In this document: positions 32,512 through 43,870 of the stretch, one piece after another
How positions within the stretch are numbered: position 1 is the stretch's first letter
How the letters are laid out: every line of letters begins with the position of its first letter
Assembly: GCA_011033025.1 (NCBI GenBank)
Contig: WFMF01000254.1
Span: forward strand, 62,001 to 126,000
Source of the DNA: Beroe forskalii
Taxonomy: Eukaryota; Ctenophora; Nuda; Beroida; Beroidae
DNA: 64,000 bases
Direction of reading: 5' to 3'
Notes under the pieces: model-generated
What the model was told of the DNA's origin: nothing
The model's input: the letters and a program-made list of their open reading frames with translations, nothing else
Database searches by the model: none
Made by a program: the position numbers and the translations under genes

Positions 32512-32513
32512 TA

Positions 32514-33870
32514 GGCAGCAGCTTGCAGCACCTGACGCGAGGCAGCTGCCACTTTCTGTACTTGTCTTAGCATTATGAGCTAAAATCTATATAATGAGAA
32601 GCAGTGAGAATAATGTATTAGATTTGATATTTCGATTTAATATTTCGATTTAATTCATTGCACTTTCAAGTGGGTGACAGTAATAATGGGGAGTATTAAG
32701 ATTAGCGAGATTAATGTAATAGAATATCAATTAATCTATTAAGATTTCATTCATTGCTCTTAATCAATCTCTAACTAAACTGACTGTAACAGTGTAAACT
32801 GTAATGTACTATTCTGACAACAGCCAAATAATTGAAACTGTTTTCTATTTTGTCCATGAAATAGAATTTCTGAATGACTACACAGTAAATTGTAGAAGTC
32901 GGTAAACATATCAAAAGATTAAATTCATAACAAATCATTACAATGAGGTCATTGATAATTAATTAATTGTAACTTTTATAGTTTTTCTCGAGTAATAACT
33001 GGCAATAGGCAATTACTTAAGTTTTCCTGTTTCTCAAACTCGCTATTTGAACATAATGAGTAATTGTCACCACACGTTCAAACCCAAATTCACGATGTAA
33101 AATCATCAAATTCGAGTAAATAATCAGTACAGAAAATGCAATTATCACTCGACTGCGGCCTGCGCCTCACGCCACTTCGCTCGCAGGAACCAAATATAGA
33201 CGTACTGGCAACTCGGCAGCATTCAAAATGGAAATATTAACAGTTAACTGAGAGGCAGCAGCCCCCAGAAGTCAGACGTTCTGTTTAGAAATAAATTGTC
33301 ACCTTAAAGTTTTAATCAGATTTGCACCTATTTTTCTTCCCCAAATGCTGAATCGTGTTGAAAAGTTGTAAATAACAAAGAGGCATTGAGATAGCAGAGA
33401 CCGTGGGGATGATGTGTTCGATAGAGGGAGACTTCCAATAAGGTCACCCTCCTGTGCAAGGTGACCTCTATCCTCCAAGTGATTCACTGATGACTCTCCG
33501 AGACCTCAAGATAATGCTGCATTTGGGCAGATGAGCTCTCAGCTGCAGTACCATCTCCTCCAGCTCAGGTGACGCAATGCTGACGTCATCAGATGATGAT
33601 GTCACTCGGCCCCGAGGGGAGAGCTTACTGCAGTGCGAAATGTCGAGGTATTTAAGAGACTTGAAGTGTTGGAGCACAGCCACACCCTCAGGTGTTATGC
33701 TGGTTTGGGAGAGGTTGAGCACCTGCAAATTTTCAGAGTTAAAAACACGATAAGATCAAACAAAAATGAAAAAATGACAACAAAAATCAACATGACAACA
33801 AAAATCAACAAGTAAGATTAGGAACATTGAATTCATGAAATTTGACATTCGTATACGGTTTAAAAACTTT
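32514..33870. repeat. Segmental duplication, copy A (carries an extra last exon)
   Basis: Aligns in the same orientation with 34724-36140. It starts at GGCAGCAGCTTGCAGCACCT and ends near ACGGTTTAAAA. Similarity covers the last exon of the DMAC2-like gene and about 1 kb of its 3' flank. Confidence 0.9.
33468..33722 (-). CDS. Duplicated terminal exon of the DMAC2-like gene
   Basis: An intact 84-codon exon with its own acceptor (AAATTTGCAG) and stop encodes VLNLSQTSITPEGVAVLQHF, KYLDISHCSKL and LPKCSIILRSRR. It is nearly identical to the exon at 35744-36001, differing by H for Q, one Ser fewer and E for D near the end. No copies of the other exons accompany it. It could be used as an alternative last exon by the upstream gene or be dead; the frame is open, and all changes keep it in frame. 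Confidence 0.72.
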   Translation of the reverse strand: MLNLSQTSITPEGVAVLQHFKSLKYLDISHCSKLSPRGRVTSSSDDVSIASPELEEMVLQLRAHLPKCSIILRSRRVISESLGG

Positions 33871-33882
33871 CCAAGGTAGTTA

Positions 33883-34027
33883 CACCACCAAAACCGTTGG
33901 ACGGTTGGTCTAGTAACCCCCCGCTGGTTTGGATGTGATCAGCCCATTTTGTCTCTTTTCAGGTTCCGTTGTCACATCCAAACCCGCGGGGGGTTACTAG
34001 ACCAACCGTCCAACGGTTTTGGTGGTG
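33883..34027. mobile_element. Palindromic MITE
   Basis: Arms of about 45 bp begin CACCACCAAAACCGTTGGAC and end with the complement GTTTTGGTGGTG. The centre contains CCCATTTTGTCTC. The partial copy at 31525-31640 keeps CACATCCAAACCC and GACCAACCGTCC. Target duplication unclear. Confidence 0.82.
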
Positions 34028-34039
34028 ATATCTTGACAT

Positions 34040-34540
34040 ATGTATGTAGTTTGAACCCATGTAATTAGCCCAAAGGCAGTTTGGACCCACGTTACTTGCC
34101 CTCACGTAGTCCGAACCCACGTTACTAGCCCACATGCAAGTCTAACCCACGTAACTCACCCTGACGAAGTTCAAAACTACTTTATTCTAATTGGAATTAC
34201 TAGAATTGATATATTTCTTAATTTCTACAAATCGTTCACGTGAACTCACGTGCTAAAATATATCAACCAGATCTAATTTCACGTGCATTAGTCGTATTTG
34301 AACTCATTTCAACGTAACCAAGTCGAAAATCCCGTGTGAATATCAATTTCTTCAAATCCCCTAATTTCTATAAAACGTTCGTGTGTACTCACGTGCTGAA
34401 ATGTATCAACCAGATCTAATTTCACGTGCATTAGTCGTATTTAAACTTATTTCAACGTGATCATGTCGAAAATCCCGTGTAAATATCAATTTCTTCAAAT
34501 CCCCTTATTTCTACAAAACGTCCGCGTGAACTCACGTGCT
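34040..34540 (+). repeat. Two adjacent tandem repeats
   Basis: At 34040-34165 a unit of about 32 bp with GAACCCACGTTACTxGCCC repeats four times. At 34213-34540 a unit of about 142 bp containing AACTCACGTGCT and TTTCACGTGCATTAGTCG repeats two to three times. Confidence 0.8.
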
Positions 34541-34723
34541 TCACTAGTCCATCGTATATTTCCCATCCCTATTCACTTCGAGACATGGAGAAACCATTAT
34601 CAATTGACCTTCGTATCACAGAATAGGACTACAGTACAAATTTTTGTCATAAACATTATTTCAATCAATTTGCATTTCAATTTTTAGAAGCTTCCCACGA
34701 CAACAATCTTCAACCGATTGCGG

Positions 34724-36140
34724 CAGCAGCTTGCAGCACCTGACGCGAGGCAGCTGCCACTTTCTGTACTTGTCGTAGCATTATGAGCTAAAATCTATTT
34801 AATGAGAAGCAGTGAGTTTAATGTATTAGATTTAATATTTCGATTAAATATTTCGATTTAATATTTCGATTTAATTCATTGCACTTTCAAGTGGGTGACA
34901 GTAATAATGGGGAGTATTAAGATTAGCGAGATTAATGTAATAGAATATCAATTAATCTATTAAGATTTCATTCATTGCTCTTAATCAATCTCTAACTAAA
35001 CTGACTGTAACAGTGTAAACTGTAATGTACTATTCTGACAACAGCCAAATAATTGAAACTGTTTTCTATTTTGTCCATGAAATAGAATTTCTGAATGACT
35101 ACACAGTAAATTGTAGAAGTTTGTAAACATATCCAAAGATTAAATTCATAACAAATCAGTACAATAGGGTCATTGAAAATTAATTAATTGTAACTTAGTA
35201 TTTCTCGCACAGTTACTGGCAATAAGTAATTACTCAAGTTTTTCTGTTTCTCAAATTTGCTATAAGAACTTAATGAGTAATTGTCACCACACGCTGAAAC
35301 TCACGAAGTCAAAATATCAAATTCGAGTAAATAATCAGTAGAAAATACAATTATCAGACAAGAGTATTTACAATTCCCGATAATTTTCATTCAGTTCAGT
35401 TAGCTGTTACAAAGCTCACTCGACTGCGGCCTGCGCCTCACGCCACTTCGCTCGCAGGAACCAAATATAGACGAACTGGCAACTCGGCAGCATTCAAAAT
35501 GTAAATACCAACTGAGATAAAGCAGGGGTCTTGGGGCGGCCCCCAGACCGCCAGGAGCCAGGTAGAAATAAATTGTCACCTTAAAAGTTTGATTAGATTT
35601 GCACCTATTTTTCTTCCCCAAATTCTGAATCGCCTTTTAAAGTTGTAAATAACAAAAAGGCATTGAGATAGCAGAGACCGTGGGCTTGATTTGTTCGATA
35701 GAGGAAGGACTCTTATAGGGTCCCCTCCTATGCAAGGTGACCTCTATCCTCCTAACGAGTCACTAATGACTCTCCTAGACCTCAGTATAATGCTGCATTT
35801 GGGCAGATGAGCTCTCAGCTGCAGTACCATCTCCTCCAGCTCAGGTGACGCAATGCTGACGTCATCAGATGATGATGACGTTACTCGGCCCCGGGGGGAG
35901 AGCTTACTGCACTGGGAAATGTCGAGGTATTTGAGAGACTTGAAGTGTTGGAGCACTGCCACACCTTCAGGAGTTATGCTGGTTTGGGAGAGGTTCAGCA
36001 CCTGAAGTTGTGTGGTTAAAGACACGATAAAATCAATCACGATTTAAAAAGAAAAAAAGAAAAAAAAATGTCAAAGTAAAGAAGTAAGATTGGGAACTTT
36101 GAATTCATGAAATGTGTCATTCGTAGCCGGTTTAAAACTC
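34724..36140. repeat. Segmental duplication, copy B
   Basis: Partner of 32514-33870. It contains the last exon of the complete DMAC2-like gene and its 3' flank. Similarity stops in the intron before that exon. Confidence 0.9.
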
Positions 36141-37463
36141 TCCAATGTCCAGTATGAATGCTGAGAGTGAACAAAACACATCCTAGGAATCGCAAATTCC
36201 ATTTTTCTTTTCTTTTTTATTTAAGCACACACTACTTACCTGCTCATGACATTTACAAACTGTTACCTTGAGATTGCCGCTGTCTGCTGAGGTCTGTAGG
36301 TGAGGCAGTGCGTTATCATCCACGTATCTACAATTAGAGAAGGAAGCTGAGTGGATGAAGGGAATGTTCTTTACGTACCTGAACCCTGTATTGATGAAGG
36401 AGTAAAAGATGTGAACTGTTATATTATTGATAGTACCAATATTGACTTTTAGGATTTCAAATATTTTAACCATGCCATTAGAATAACTTATCGATTCATG
36501 AATCGTAACCTACCTATCAATGATGTCGATTGTAGTTATACAAGTTATACAAGTATCCTACAAATTAAAGTGGGACAATAAATCTGGGGCATACGGATCG
36601 CTCAATTTACCCACTCGTAAGAAATAGGCTGTTAAGATGTCGTTACAATAGCCCACAGTTGACGACATTGCCATGGGCAAGGTTTAACCTGTGGACGTTA
36701 TTTCGGTGTTGTCTGCGTGTATGTGTGTCAGTTTGAAGGTGGGCGAGTGGTCGGAGTGAGGAAAGTCCCAGAACGAGGTTATCCAGGCGTCACTGCCACC
36801 CATCTTCACCTTTCCACCGTTACTGAGGGGAGTAAATATTCAAACTGTAAATTGGTTGGGGCATGTTTCATGAATGATTTTATATAGAAGGGCAAGTGAC
36901 AATGTATAATTTGTTGAGCATACTACTTGTGATTTTGAATTTTTAAAATCAAGTTTGGCTGGCTACCTGCTACTAGAGTATATCTCATATTAATCCGAAA
37001 TATGGAAATAAATGACAAGAAATTAAATGATAATAAAATGATATAAGGATAAAAAGTACAAGATGATAAATCAAACTTTGATATTCTGATAACTTACAGA
37101 AGGACCCACTCTGCTGCAGGCTTATCAGGTCCCAAGTACTTCAGTCTTTGTTCATCAATACGGTTGTTTTTATAACGCCTAAAGTACCCTGCAGAGTTAA
37201 GTAGAAAACAACGGAGAGGTTATTATTGATCTTATTATTATTATAGATGTTCATAACACTTTAGTAGGCTCAGGATGGAGGTTTTTGTTCTTGTTTATTA
37301 AACTTGGTCTGTCGAAATTGCATTATTTTTTAGATTGCGAACTCGTTTGATGAAACAGGGGATTTTTAAACCTACCTACGATTCCTCTGGAACATTGGTA
37401 GGAGATTCCGCTGGGAGATAGAGGATTTGTATTGTTCAACTGTCTCAGGCAAACTTTGTACAT
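35744..37463 (-). CDS. DMAC2/ATP5S (DMAC2L)-like mitochondrial LRR protein, complete
   Basis: Members of this small leucine-rich-repeat family act in mitochondria as complex I distal-arm assembly factor (DMAC2) or as ATP synthase coupling factor B (ATP5S/DMAC2L). Five exons join in frame on the minus strand: 37463-37376, 37188-37098, 36822-36689, 36385-36267 and 36001-35744, 229 residues in all. Residues 1-30 are Arg/Ser-rich and suit a mitochondrial presequence. Family landmarks are YLGPDKPAAEWVL, then NGGKVKMGG, FSNCRYVDDNALPHL, the LRR KVLNLSQTSITPEGVAVLQ and LKYLDISQCSKL, and LPKCSII near the end. The last exon has a Ser/Asp-rich insert (SSSSDDVS). Which of the two paralogues it represents cannot be settled from sequence alone. 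Confidence 0.85.
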
Positions 37464-38389
37464 GATAAGCTACTCAAAACGAGAAAGATTTTCAAAACAA
37501 AAGCCTCCAAACATGCTAGTGTAGTCGGCTAAATACAATGTGTTGCGTCAGTAATTATCTTTAATTTCACGGGTACAACTTAATACAAAATATAAGTTTT
37601 ATTTTCCCTCCCCAAAGGCTTTATTCTTTTACAAAAGTACAAAAAGACGTGGGGGTCATAAATGAAAAATTTCTGAAGGTGCCAGGAAAATTTGTGCATA
37701 CTATTATATCTTTTGTGAAACAACAGCCCTGTTCTGGAACGAACACATCATTTTGAGATTTTGGTTTTTACCTACCTACTATACTGTGGATTGGCTTAGC
37801 ACAAAGATACAAAATTACTCGATTAGTAATCAAATCAAACCTCTTGAAATTTCGAAAGATATTCAATAAAATTAGCATAATACATAATAATAGCATAAAA
37901 TAAAAAGTTAAGCTTAGCATAGAATATTAATTAGCATAGAATATTAATTGTGTATATTATTAGTTGTATATCTAAAATAATTAACTAATTGTATACCTAA
38001 AATAATCTGTTTTAAAGTTCTAATAAATATTGCATATTGCATATTTGTTAGCTGTTAGGGGTTGCCCATTTAAATAACAAAACCATTGGGGGGCAACCCT
38101 GAAGAATATTGATTAAAATGGAATCATTTCAGAAATCAGAAAAAGTCAACACCTCCACTTGATAAAACCTTCATAAAAACTTGATTTAAAGCTCTGAAAT
38201 AAAATTTCAATACCTAAGTTAACGTATATTTACATTATAATACTATCATACATGTGATTTCGAATGGCTGAACCATTGAACTTAGAAGGAATTAGCTTCC
38301 AACAACCCAATGCTACAATCTCTAACAACCGAAATGCGAATAAAGTGAGATTAAGATTGAGAGTGGCGTCCCCATGTCTCTTTCAACAA

Positions 38390-38800
38390 ACGGTCGCCCC
38401 ATCACTCAAGAAGAGGCCCCCTAAAACCCATCACTCAAGGGGAGGCCCCCTAAAACCCATCACTCAAGAGGAGGCCCCCTAAAACCCATCACTCAAGGGG
38501 AGGCCCCCTAAAACCCATCACTCAAGGGGAGGCCCCCTAAAACCCATCACTCAAGAAGAGGCCCCCTAAAACCCATCACTCAAGAAGAGGCCCCCTAAAA
38601 CCCATCACTCAAGGGGAGGCCCCCTGAAACCCATTACTCAAGAAGAGGCCCCCTAAAACCCATCACTCAAGGGGATGCCCCCTGAAACCCATTACTCAAG
38701 AAGAGGACCTCCAAAATCCATTACTCAAGAAGAGGACCTCTAAAACCCATTACTCAAGAAGAGGACCTCTAAAACCCATTACTCAAGAAGAGGACCTCTA
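38390..38800 (+). repeat. Minisatellite, 29-30 bp unit
   Basis: About 13 units of AAAACCCATCACTCAAG with AAGAGG or GGGAGG and CCCCCT. The last units drift to GACCTCT. The sequence after it (CTTATCTATAGAGGTGT, TAGTATAC) matches in inverse orientation near 8510-8555, so the array may be part of a dispersed element. Confidence 0.9.
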
Positions 38801-38884
38801 ATCCAATGTCTTATCTATAGAGGTGTATGAGTATACTACAAACATAACAAATACTGTACATCGATTTTCTAATTCAAGGATTGA

Positions 38885-39075
38885 CATAAGAGGCGGAAGA
38901 GACTAAACTGTGAATCATCAGCGGTTTAACCCTACAGTTGTAAGGTCTCCCTGCCATCTGCGATGTCGGTGTCCCATCAGCAGGTGACAAAGGGAAACGG
39001 AGGGGTTTCGGCCCACGTACCCCTCACAGCTTACAACTGCAGGGCTGGGCCACCCAGGACTCCGGATTCCTGAGC
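38885..39075. repeat. Dispersed repeat, inverse copy at 62825-63010
   Basis: GTGAATCATCAGCGGTTTAA, TGTCCCATCAGCAGGTGACA and CTGGGCCACCCAGG recur as complements at 62825-63010. The family is unknown; the open frames over it are not conserved as protein. Confidence 0.82.
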
Positions 39076-39212
39076 AACACAGTTTAGAGGGAAGGGGGAG
39101 GAAAAGGAAAGAGTTCAGTAGAGGCAAAAGATCAATGAGTGTTAAATACGGGTAAAACTCATCACTCAAGGGGAGAATCCTCTCTACAATACCCCTAATA
39201 GAAGAGCCCCCT

Positions 39213-42200
39213 TTAAAACTCTGCGCTCCCAGCTTCCTCCGCGAACTCAACAGCTTCCATCTCCACGTCATCTGGCTGAGGCTCCTCTGCTAAACGGGTC
39301 ATGCCTGGCACTGCAGGGCAGGTCACCTGAAATGTGGAATTGTGGAGTAAATTTATAACAAGAATTGCCCCCACGGTCGGATTTTGCTAATTTCTTGGTC
39401 CCCGTTTGACGTTTTGGGCGCTTCATTTGCCGCCTTCCCCCCAAAAAGAATTCATACGTCCTTATTTCTTTCCTTCCATATTGACACTTTAAAATAATTA
39501 TTCAATTTTCACATTCAAAACTCACGGTGGTAGGTGAGGTGACAGAACAGAAGGGACTGAAGAGCATGGCACTGTACTGCTCAATTGTACCATATCCCTG
39601 GGCGGTTATTAGCAATTAATCCCAAGGAATTTGAAATGTCTAAAGATAATACAGTCCGATTCACAAAACATAATATAATAATATATTTCGTGTTTTTACA
39701 GTCCTGTGTAAATGGTTCGAACTAGCCAAGTAAATCGTGGCCATGGAGGTAGAGAGAGATAACGGGTAAATAAATTGCAGGTTGTTGTGTTGCGTGGGTG
39801 CTGATACGGTATTAAATGTTGCGTTTTAATGATTTTAGATTTATTGTTCACTATCAGAGGCATGGAGTCCAAACTATTCATAAATATGTGACATGTTATT
39901 GACTCAGCCTTATTGGACCTCTGAGCCTAAAACTTACATCTAAAAGATTCCTCTTCATGGATAAGAAGATCATGCCGATAAGGATGTAGACCCCAGTCAC
40001 AAACACCAGAAAGTAGAGTGTGAAGAGCGGAACGTCGTTAGGGGGAACGTAATCTGAGGGAATGTCGTTAGGGGGAATGTAATCTGGGGGAATGTCGTTA
40101 GGGGAAACGTAATCTTGGGGAATGTCGTTAGGGGGAACGTAATCTGGGGGAATGTCGTTAGGGGGAACGTAATCTTGGGGAATGTCGTTAGGGGGAACGT
40201 AATCTGGGGGAATGTCGTTAGGGGGAACGTAATCTGGGGGAATGTCGTTAGGGGGGACGTAATCTGGGGGAATGTCGTTAGGGGGAACGTAATCTGGGGA
40301 ATGTCGTTAGGGAACGTAATCTAGGGGAATGTCGTTAGGGGGACGTAATCTGGGGAATGTCGTTAGGGGAACGTAATCTGGGGAATGTCATAGGGGGAAC
40401 GTAATCTGGGGAATGCCGTTAGGGGGGAACGTAATCTGGGGAATGTCGTTAGGGGGAACGAAATCTGGGGGAATGTCGTTAGGGGGAACGAAATCTGGGG
40501 GAATTTCGTTAGGGGGAGCGTAATGTGGGGGAAAGTCTTTAGGGGGAACGTAATCTGGGGGGATGTCGTTATCAAACGGAATTGGGGAATGTCGTTAGGG
40601 GGGACGTAATGTCCTGGATTAACGGGGTAGATAGAGACTTTTATCAAACGGATTAACCAGAGTAGGTAATTAGGTATGGTGGGAATGCATTTCATGAGCT
40701 ATTGGAGATTTGACGTATACTGCATTATTTACAATCACCAGCAATCGATGTTGCTTCCAACCTGTCTTGCTAATTAGATAAAACACAGTCATTACCTCCG
40801 AATCCAATGGTTGTGAAAGTTGCGAAAGTAAACCAGAGGGAGTCGAGGAAGCTGGCCTTGGTGACTATGCAGTAGACAGTGGCAAACACGATCACAACCA
40901 GGAGAAACAGTCCGTAAAGGACACCACTTCGGATCTGCGGAAGCAAATGTCATGCTCCTTCCAAGCTGTTTGTAGTGACTGTGCAAGTTGCAGTGTCAAA
41001 TGGAGATTTTGCCCGTGATAGCAGTGCGTGCAAACCCCTTTAAAATTAAAGCGATTTAACAAAAAAGAACTAATCGATAAATCGTCTCCTCCTACAGTTT
41101 TTGAGGAAACCCCTTGAAACTTGGTTATGTTCTAGGGCATTAAGAAAACTTTTGATAGTTTGTCTAAGTATATAAATCCCCAAAAAACTTCTTTACTTTG
41201 TCAAGATTTCCAATTTCCAGTAAGACTCACTTTTGCAGCATTTGTTGCTGAACTTGTGGACTTATCTATCAAACTGTTGAGCACTTCCAGTCCGTTCTCA
41301 GCGTATAGCATCACCTGAAGTTTGTTAATTTGACAAGGCGGCTGATAATATACTTATTATTTCCACTGGTGAACATTTGTCAAATTATCATAATAACCAT
41401 TTCCTACAAGTACGACAAAATAATTCAGCATTTAACATAGAAACAATATTTTTGCATTAACTGCGGTTTAAGAACAACTCTTTATTTTTCATAACCACAG
41501 GGGTTTACCGCCCTGGCCAGGGTTGGAATAAAGTAGATATAGTACTATAGTAGTAAAAACAGGGAACTCACCATAATGAAGTACATTGGTATGATGGTAA
41601 CAGCAATGATCATTGTCATAACCTTGCCAACGTTAGTGACAGGTACAGAGTCTCCATACCCTGATTAGAAAGAATTAGACCAAGAAGTCTGGTAAAAAGT
41701 TTCAAGGTGTCAGCAAGCCTAGATAGGAGAGTCAATAGAAAGGATCAATCACTGATCTATCATCAGAGAGCTTTATGGATGAAAAATCAATTTTGAACTT
41801 ACAATACAGCTTTCATGTTCAAAGGGGAGAAAATAGAGTATAGAAAAATTCTTGGCTTACCTAGGGTAGTAAGGATGCTGAAAGAATACATGACTGATCT
41901 GGAGTAAGTCCAGGCAAGTTCTGCAAATAATGTCATATTGAATGAATTAATTCTAATAAACTGGAGTTTAAATAAATAGATATGCCTATAGATCCTACAG
42001 ATGTGAATGTGATCTCGTAATTAATGCAAATTGAAAAAAATTGACATAATATATTCATGCTATCAAATCAAGTCGTTTTGTGTATTATCGACATTAATAA
42101 TACCTGCCACTTGAGCAATGTGTCTGTATCTCTTTCAACACATTCCATTGCCGACAGCTCAGTTTTGTCGCTAAAATGCATTTTCTACAAATCACAGACA

Positions 42201-42890
42201 TGGAGCATTGTGTGGCACATATTATAATGTTCATACAACTTATCTTACCTTCTGAATCAAGACTTTCATTCTTAATCTCAAAGTAATCCAATGCTTCAAG
42301 AGCTAAACATGCTGTAGAATTGAATCTATATGTCAAGTTTTGAACACCTTCTGCAGCTGATGTATTATGAACCTTCAACTGTAAAATGGATTTACTGGTA
42401 TGAGTGCTGGTGCTCACTGCTCATAGGTCAAAAGCTACATGTCAAAAGGTGCAGCTGCAAAGGGCTGAGCATAGATTAGATTTGTAACATACAATATAAA
42501 CTTCTTGCCACAGTGAAGTGAAACAATTCAACTTAGGTATTCTTCAATTAACTACAAGATGATATTTGAAATAATGTATATCAATGAAATTGAGTGAAGA
42601 ATTTGTAATAAACTCACACCTCTGAGCAAAGAAGAGAATATCAAAAATTACGCATTCTACTATGGAGCTGATAAACAATTATCTGACACCCACCACCACA
42701 CCCACAATCCAAAAGCTTAGCAAGGAAAATGAAATTATATTACCTGCTGGAGTGAATCTTCCTGTGCTCTTCTCTCATGTGGAAGTTCAATTGCAGTGAA
42801 TACTGCAGCTCCAATCATCATGTACACTACCAGAAGAGAAAATGTAGTCACCAGTGTCACCAACTGGCTGCTTATTTTGCAGCATGACAT
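39213..42890 (-). CDS. Two-pore-domain (K2P) potassium channel, complete
   Basis: K2P channels carry background K+ currents across the plasma membrane as dimers. Eight exons join in frame on the minus strand: 42890-42744, 42378-42249, 41920-41861, 41660-41572, 41314-41231, 40934-40796, 40053-39938 and 39326-39213, giving 292 residues. M1 lies at about 12-33 (YMMIGAAVFTAIE), followed by an extracellular cap with sequons NTS, NLT, NST and NES and a Cys. The first filter is TTLGYGD (110-116), M2 about 125-142, M3 about 173-192, second filter TTIGFGD (211-217) and M4 about 227-248. The short acidic tail ends GSAEF. The first pore has the G-Y-G and the second the G-F-G form usual for the family. 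The exon coding for the residues after the second filter begins inside a 30-bp minisatellite (see 40024-40620). Subfamily (TALK, TREK, TWIK or TASK) was not assigned. Confidence 0.92.
40024..40620 (-). repeat. 30-bp minisatellite overlapping a K2P splice acceptor
   Basis: About 19 units. Read on the coding (minus) strand a unit is GATTACGTTCCCCCTAACGA followed by CATTCCCCCA, which contains a pyrimidine-rich AG acceptor followed by the codons for DYVPPND. The lowest-coordinate unit is the real start of the exon 40053-39938. The eight units nearest the exon are 30 bp each; the far ones vary from 27 to 31 bp and lose the pattern. Confidence 0.93.
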
Positions 42891-43870
42891 GATCTTCTCA
42901 AATTAACAAATATATTTGAACAGTCTTCACTGTATCACTTACTTCTGTACCTAAAGATAACTTTCCATATTTTCATTCTATCTTTTCTCCCAAAAAAGGC
43001 TCTCATTTGGCAACATTAGTAAAAGTAAATAGTAATTCATCATTTTTAATGAGTTCTTTTGTAATATCAAGTGAATGAGATTTTATAAATGAAACTCAAT
43101 GTTGATATTGACTATAACTTTGATATCGAAAATCATACTTTTCAAAAACTCCAATGATAGTCAAATAATTCAAAATATCTCAAAAGTGCGGCAAGCCTTC
43201 AAAATGGATCATGTATCACAATAAATAAAAAATCAATCAGATCTGAGGCACATGCATAGAACAATGGTTGATCGAATGGAATTGGTCGATTGATCAACTT
43301 CGTTTGATCGATGGATGTGTATTAAATAGGAAATCTTTGAGCTAGTAGGGTAACAACTAAATATTGCTCATTTAAACACGATTCAAGTCATTAGGTACCA
43401 GTCAAACACATCATTCGTTTAAATGGAGTTGATCGATCGACGAATTCCATTCGATTGACCAACGATCATTACAGGCGCCTTAAGTAAACATGTCATAAAA
43501 ACTAAAAAATACAATTCATTTCAGAAAATTTATCCTGAGAGTTCCAAACAAAGCAAATGGCTTTGAAAAACTCAATCACGTGTAATGAAGAATTGAAGAA
43601 AATCGATTTTGATCATAAGGTCATAATAAAGGTAGAATAAATAAGAATACTGGCTTCTAAAATCTAATGTAAAATTTCAATTTCGATAGTATAGTATAGT
43701 ATAGAAATAATGGTATGGGACCATCACAATTCAGTTCATTAGTAAACACAAAATTAACTTCTTCTAAAAACACACCTTCAACAAAGGTGTAAAATATCAA
43801 GAAAACTGTCAAAATCCAAGCCTGAAAAATAATAGGTAGAAAATAATTTAGAAACTAGTTAAAAACAAAG

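Larger units (their letters stand above)
37464..39212. other. Spacer between the DMAC2-like and K2P genes
   Basis: Promoter region of the DMAC2-like gene and 3' flank of the K2P gene, both on the minus strand. It holds the minisatellite at 38390-38800 and a dispersed repeat at 38885-39075. No exon was recognised. Confidence 0.5.

Noticed and set aside
38390..38800. Regular 29-30 bp repeats that look like a CRISPR array
   Set aside because: There are no unique spacers between repeats, the host is animal, and no cas genes exist.
40115..40695. Open frames on both strands with GNVVRGNVIW or FPQISFPLTT repeats
   Set aside because: They are translations of the K2P minisatellite in frames other than the channel frame.
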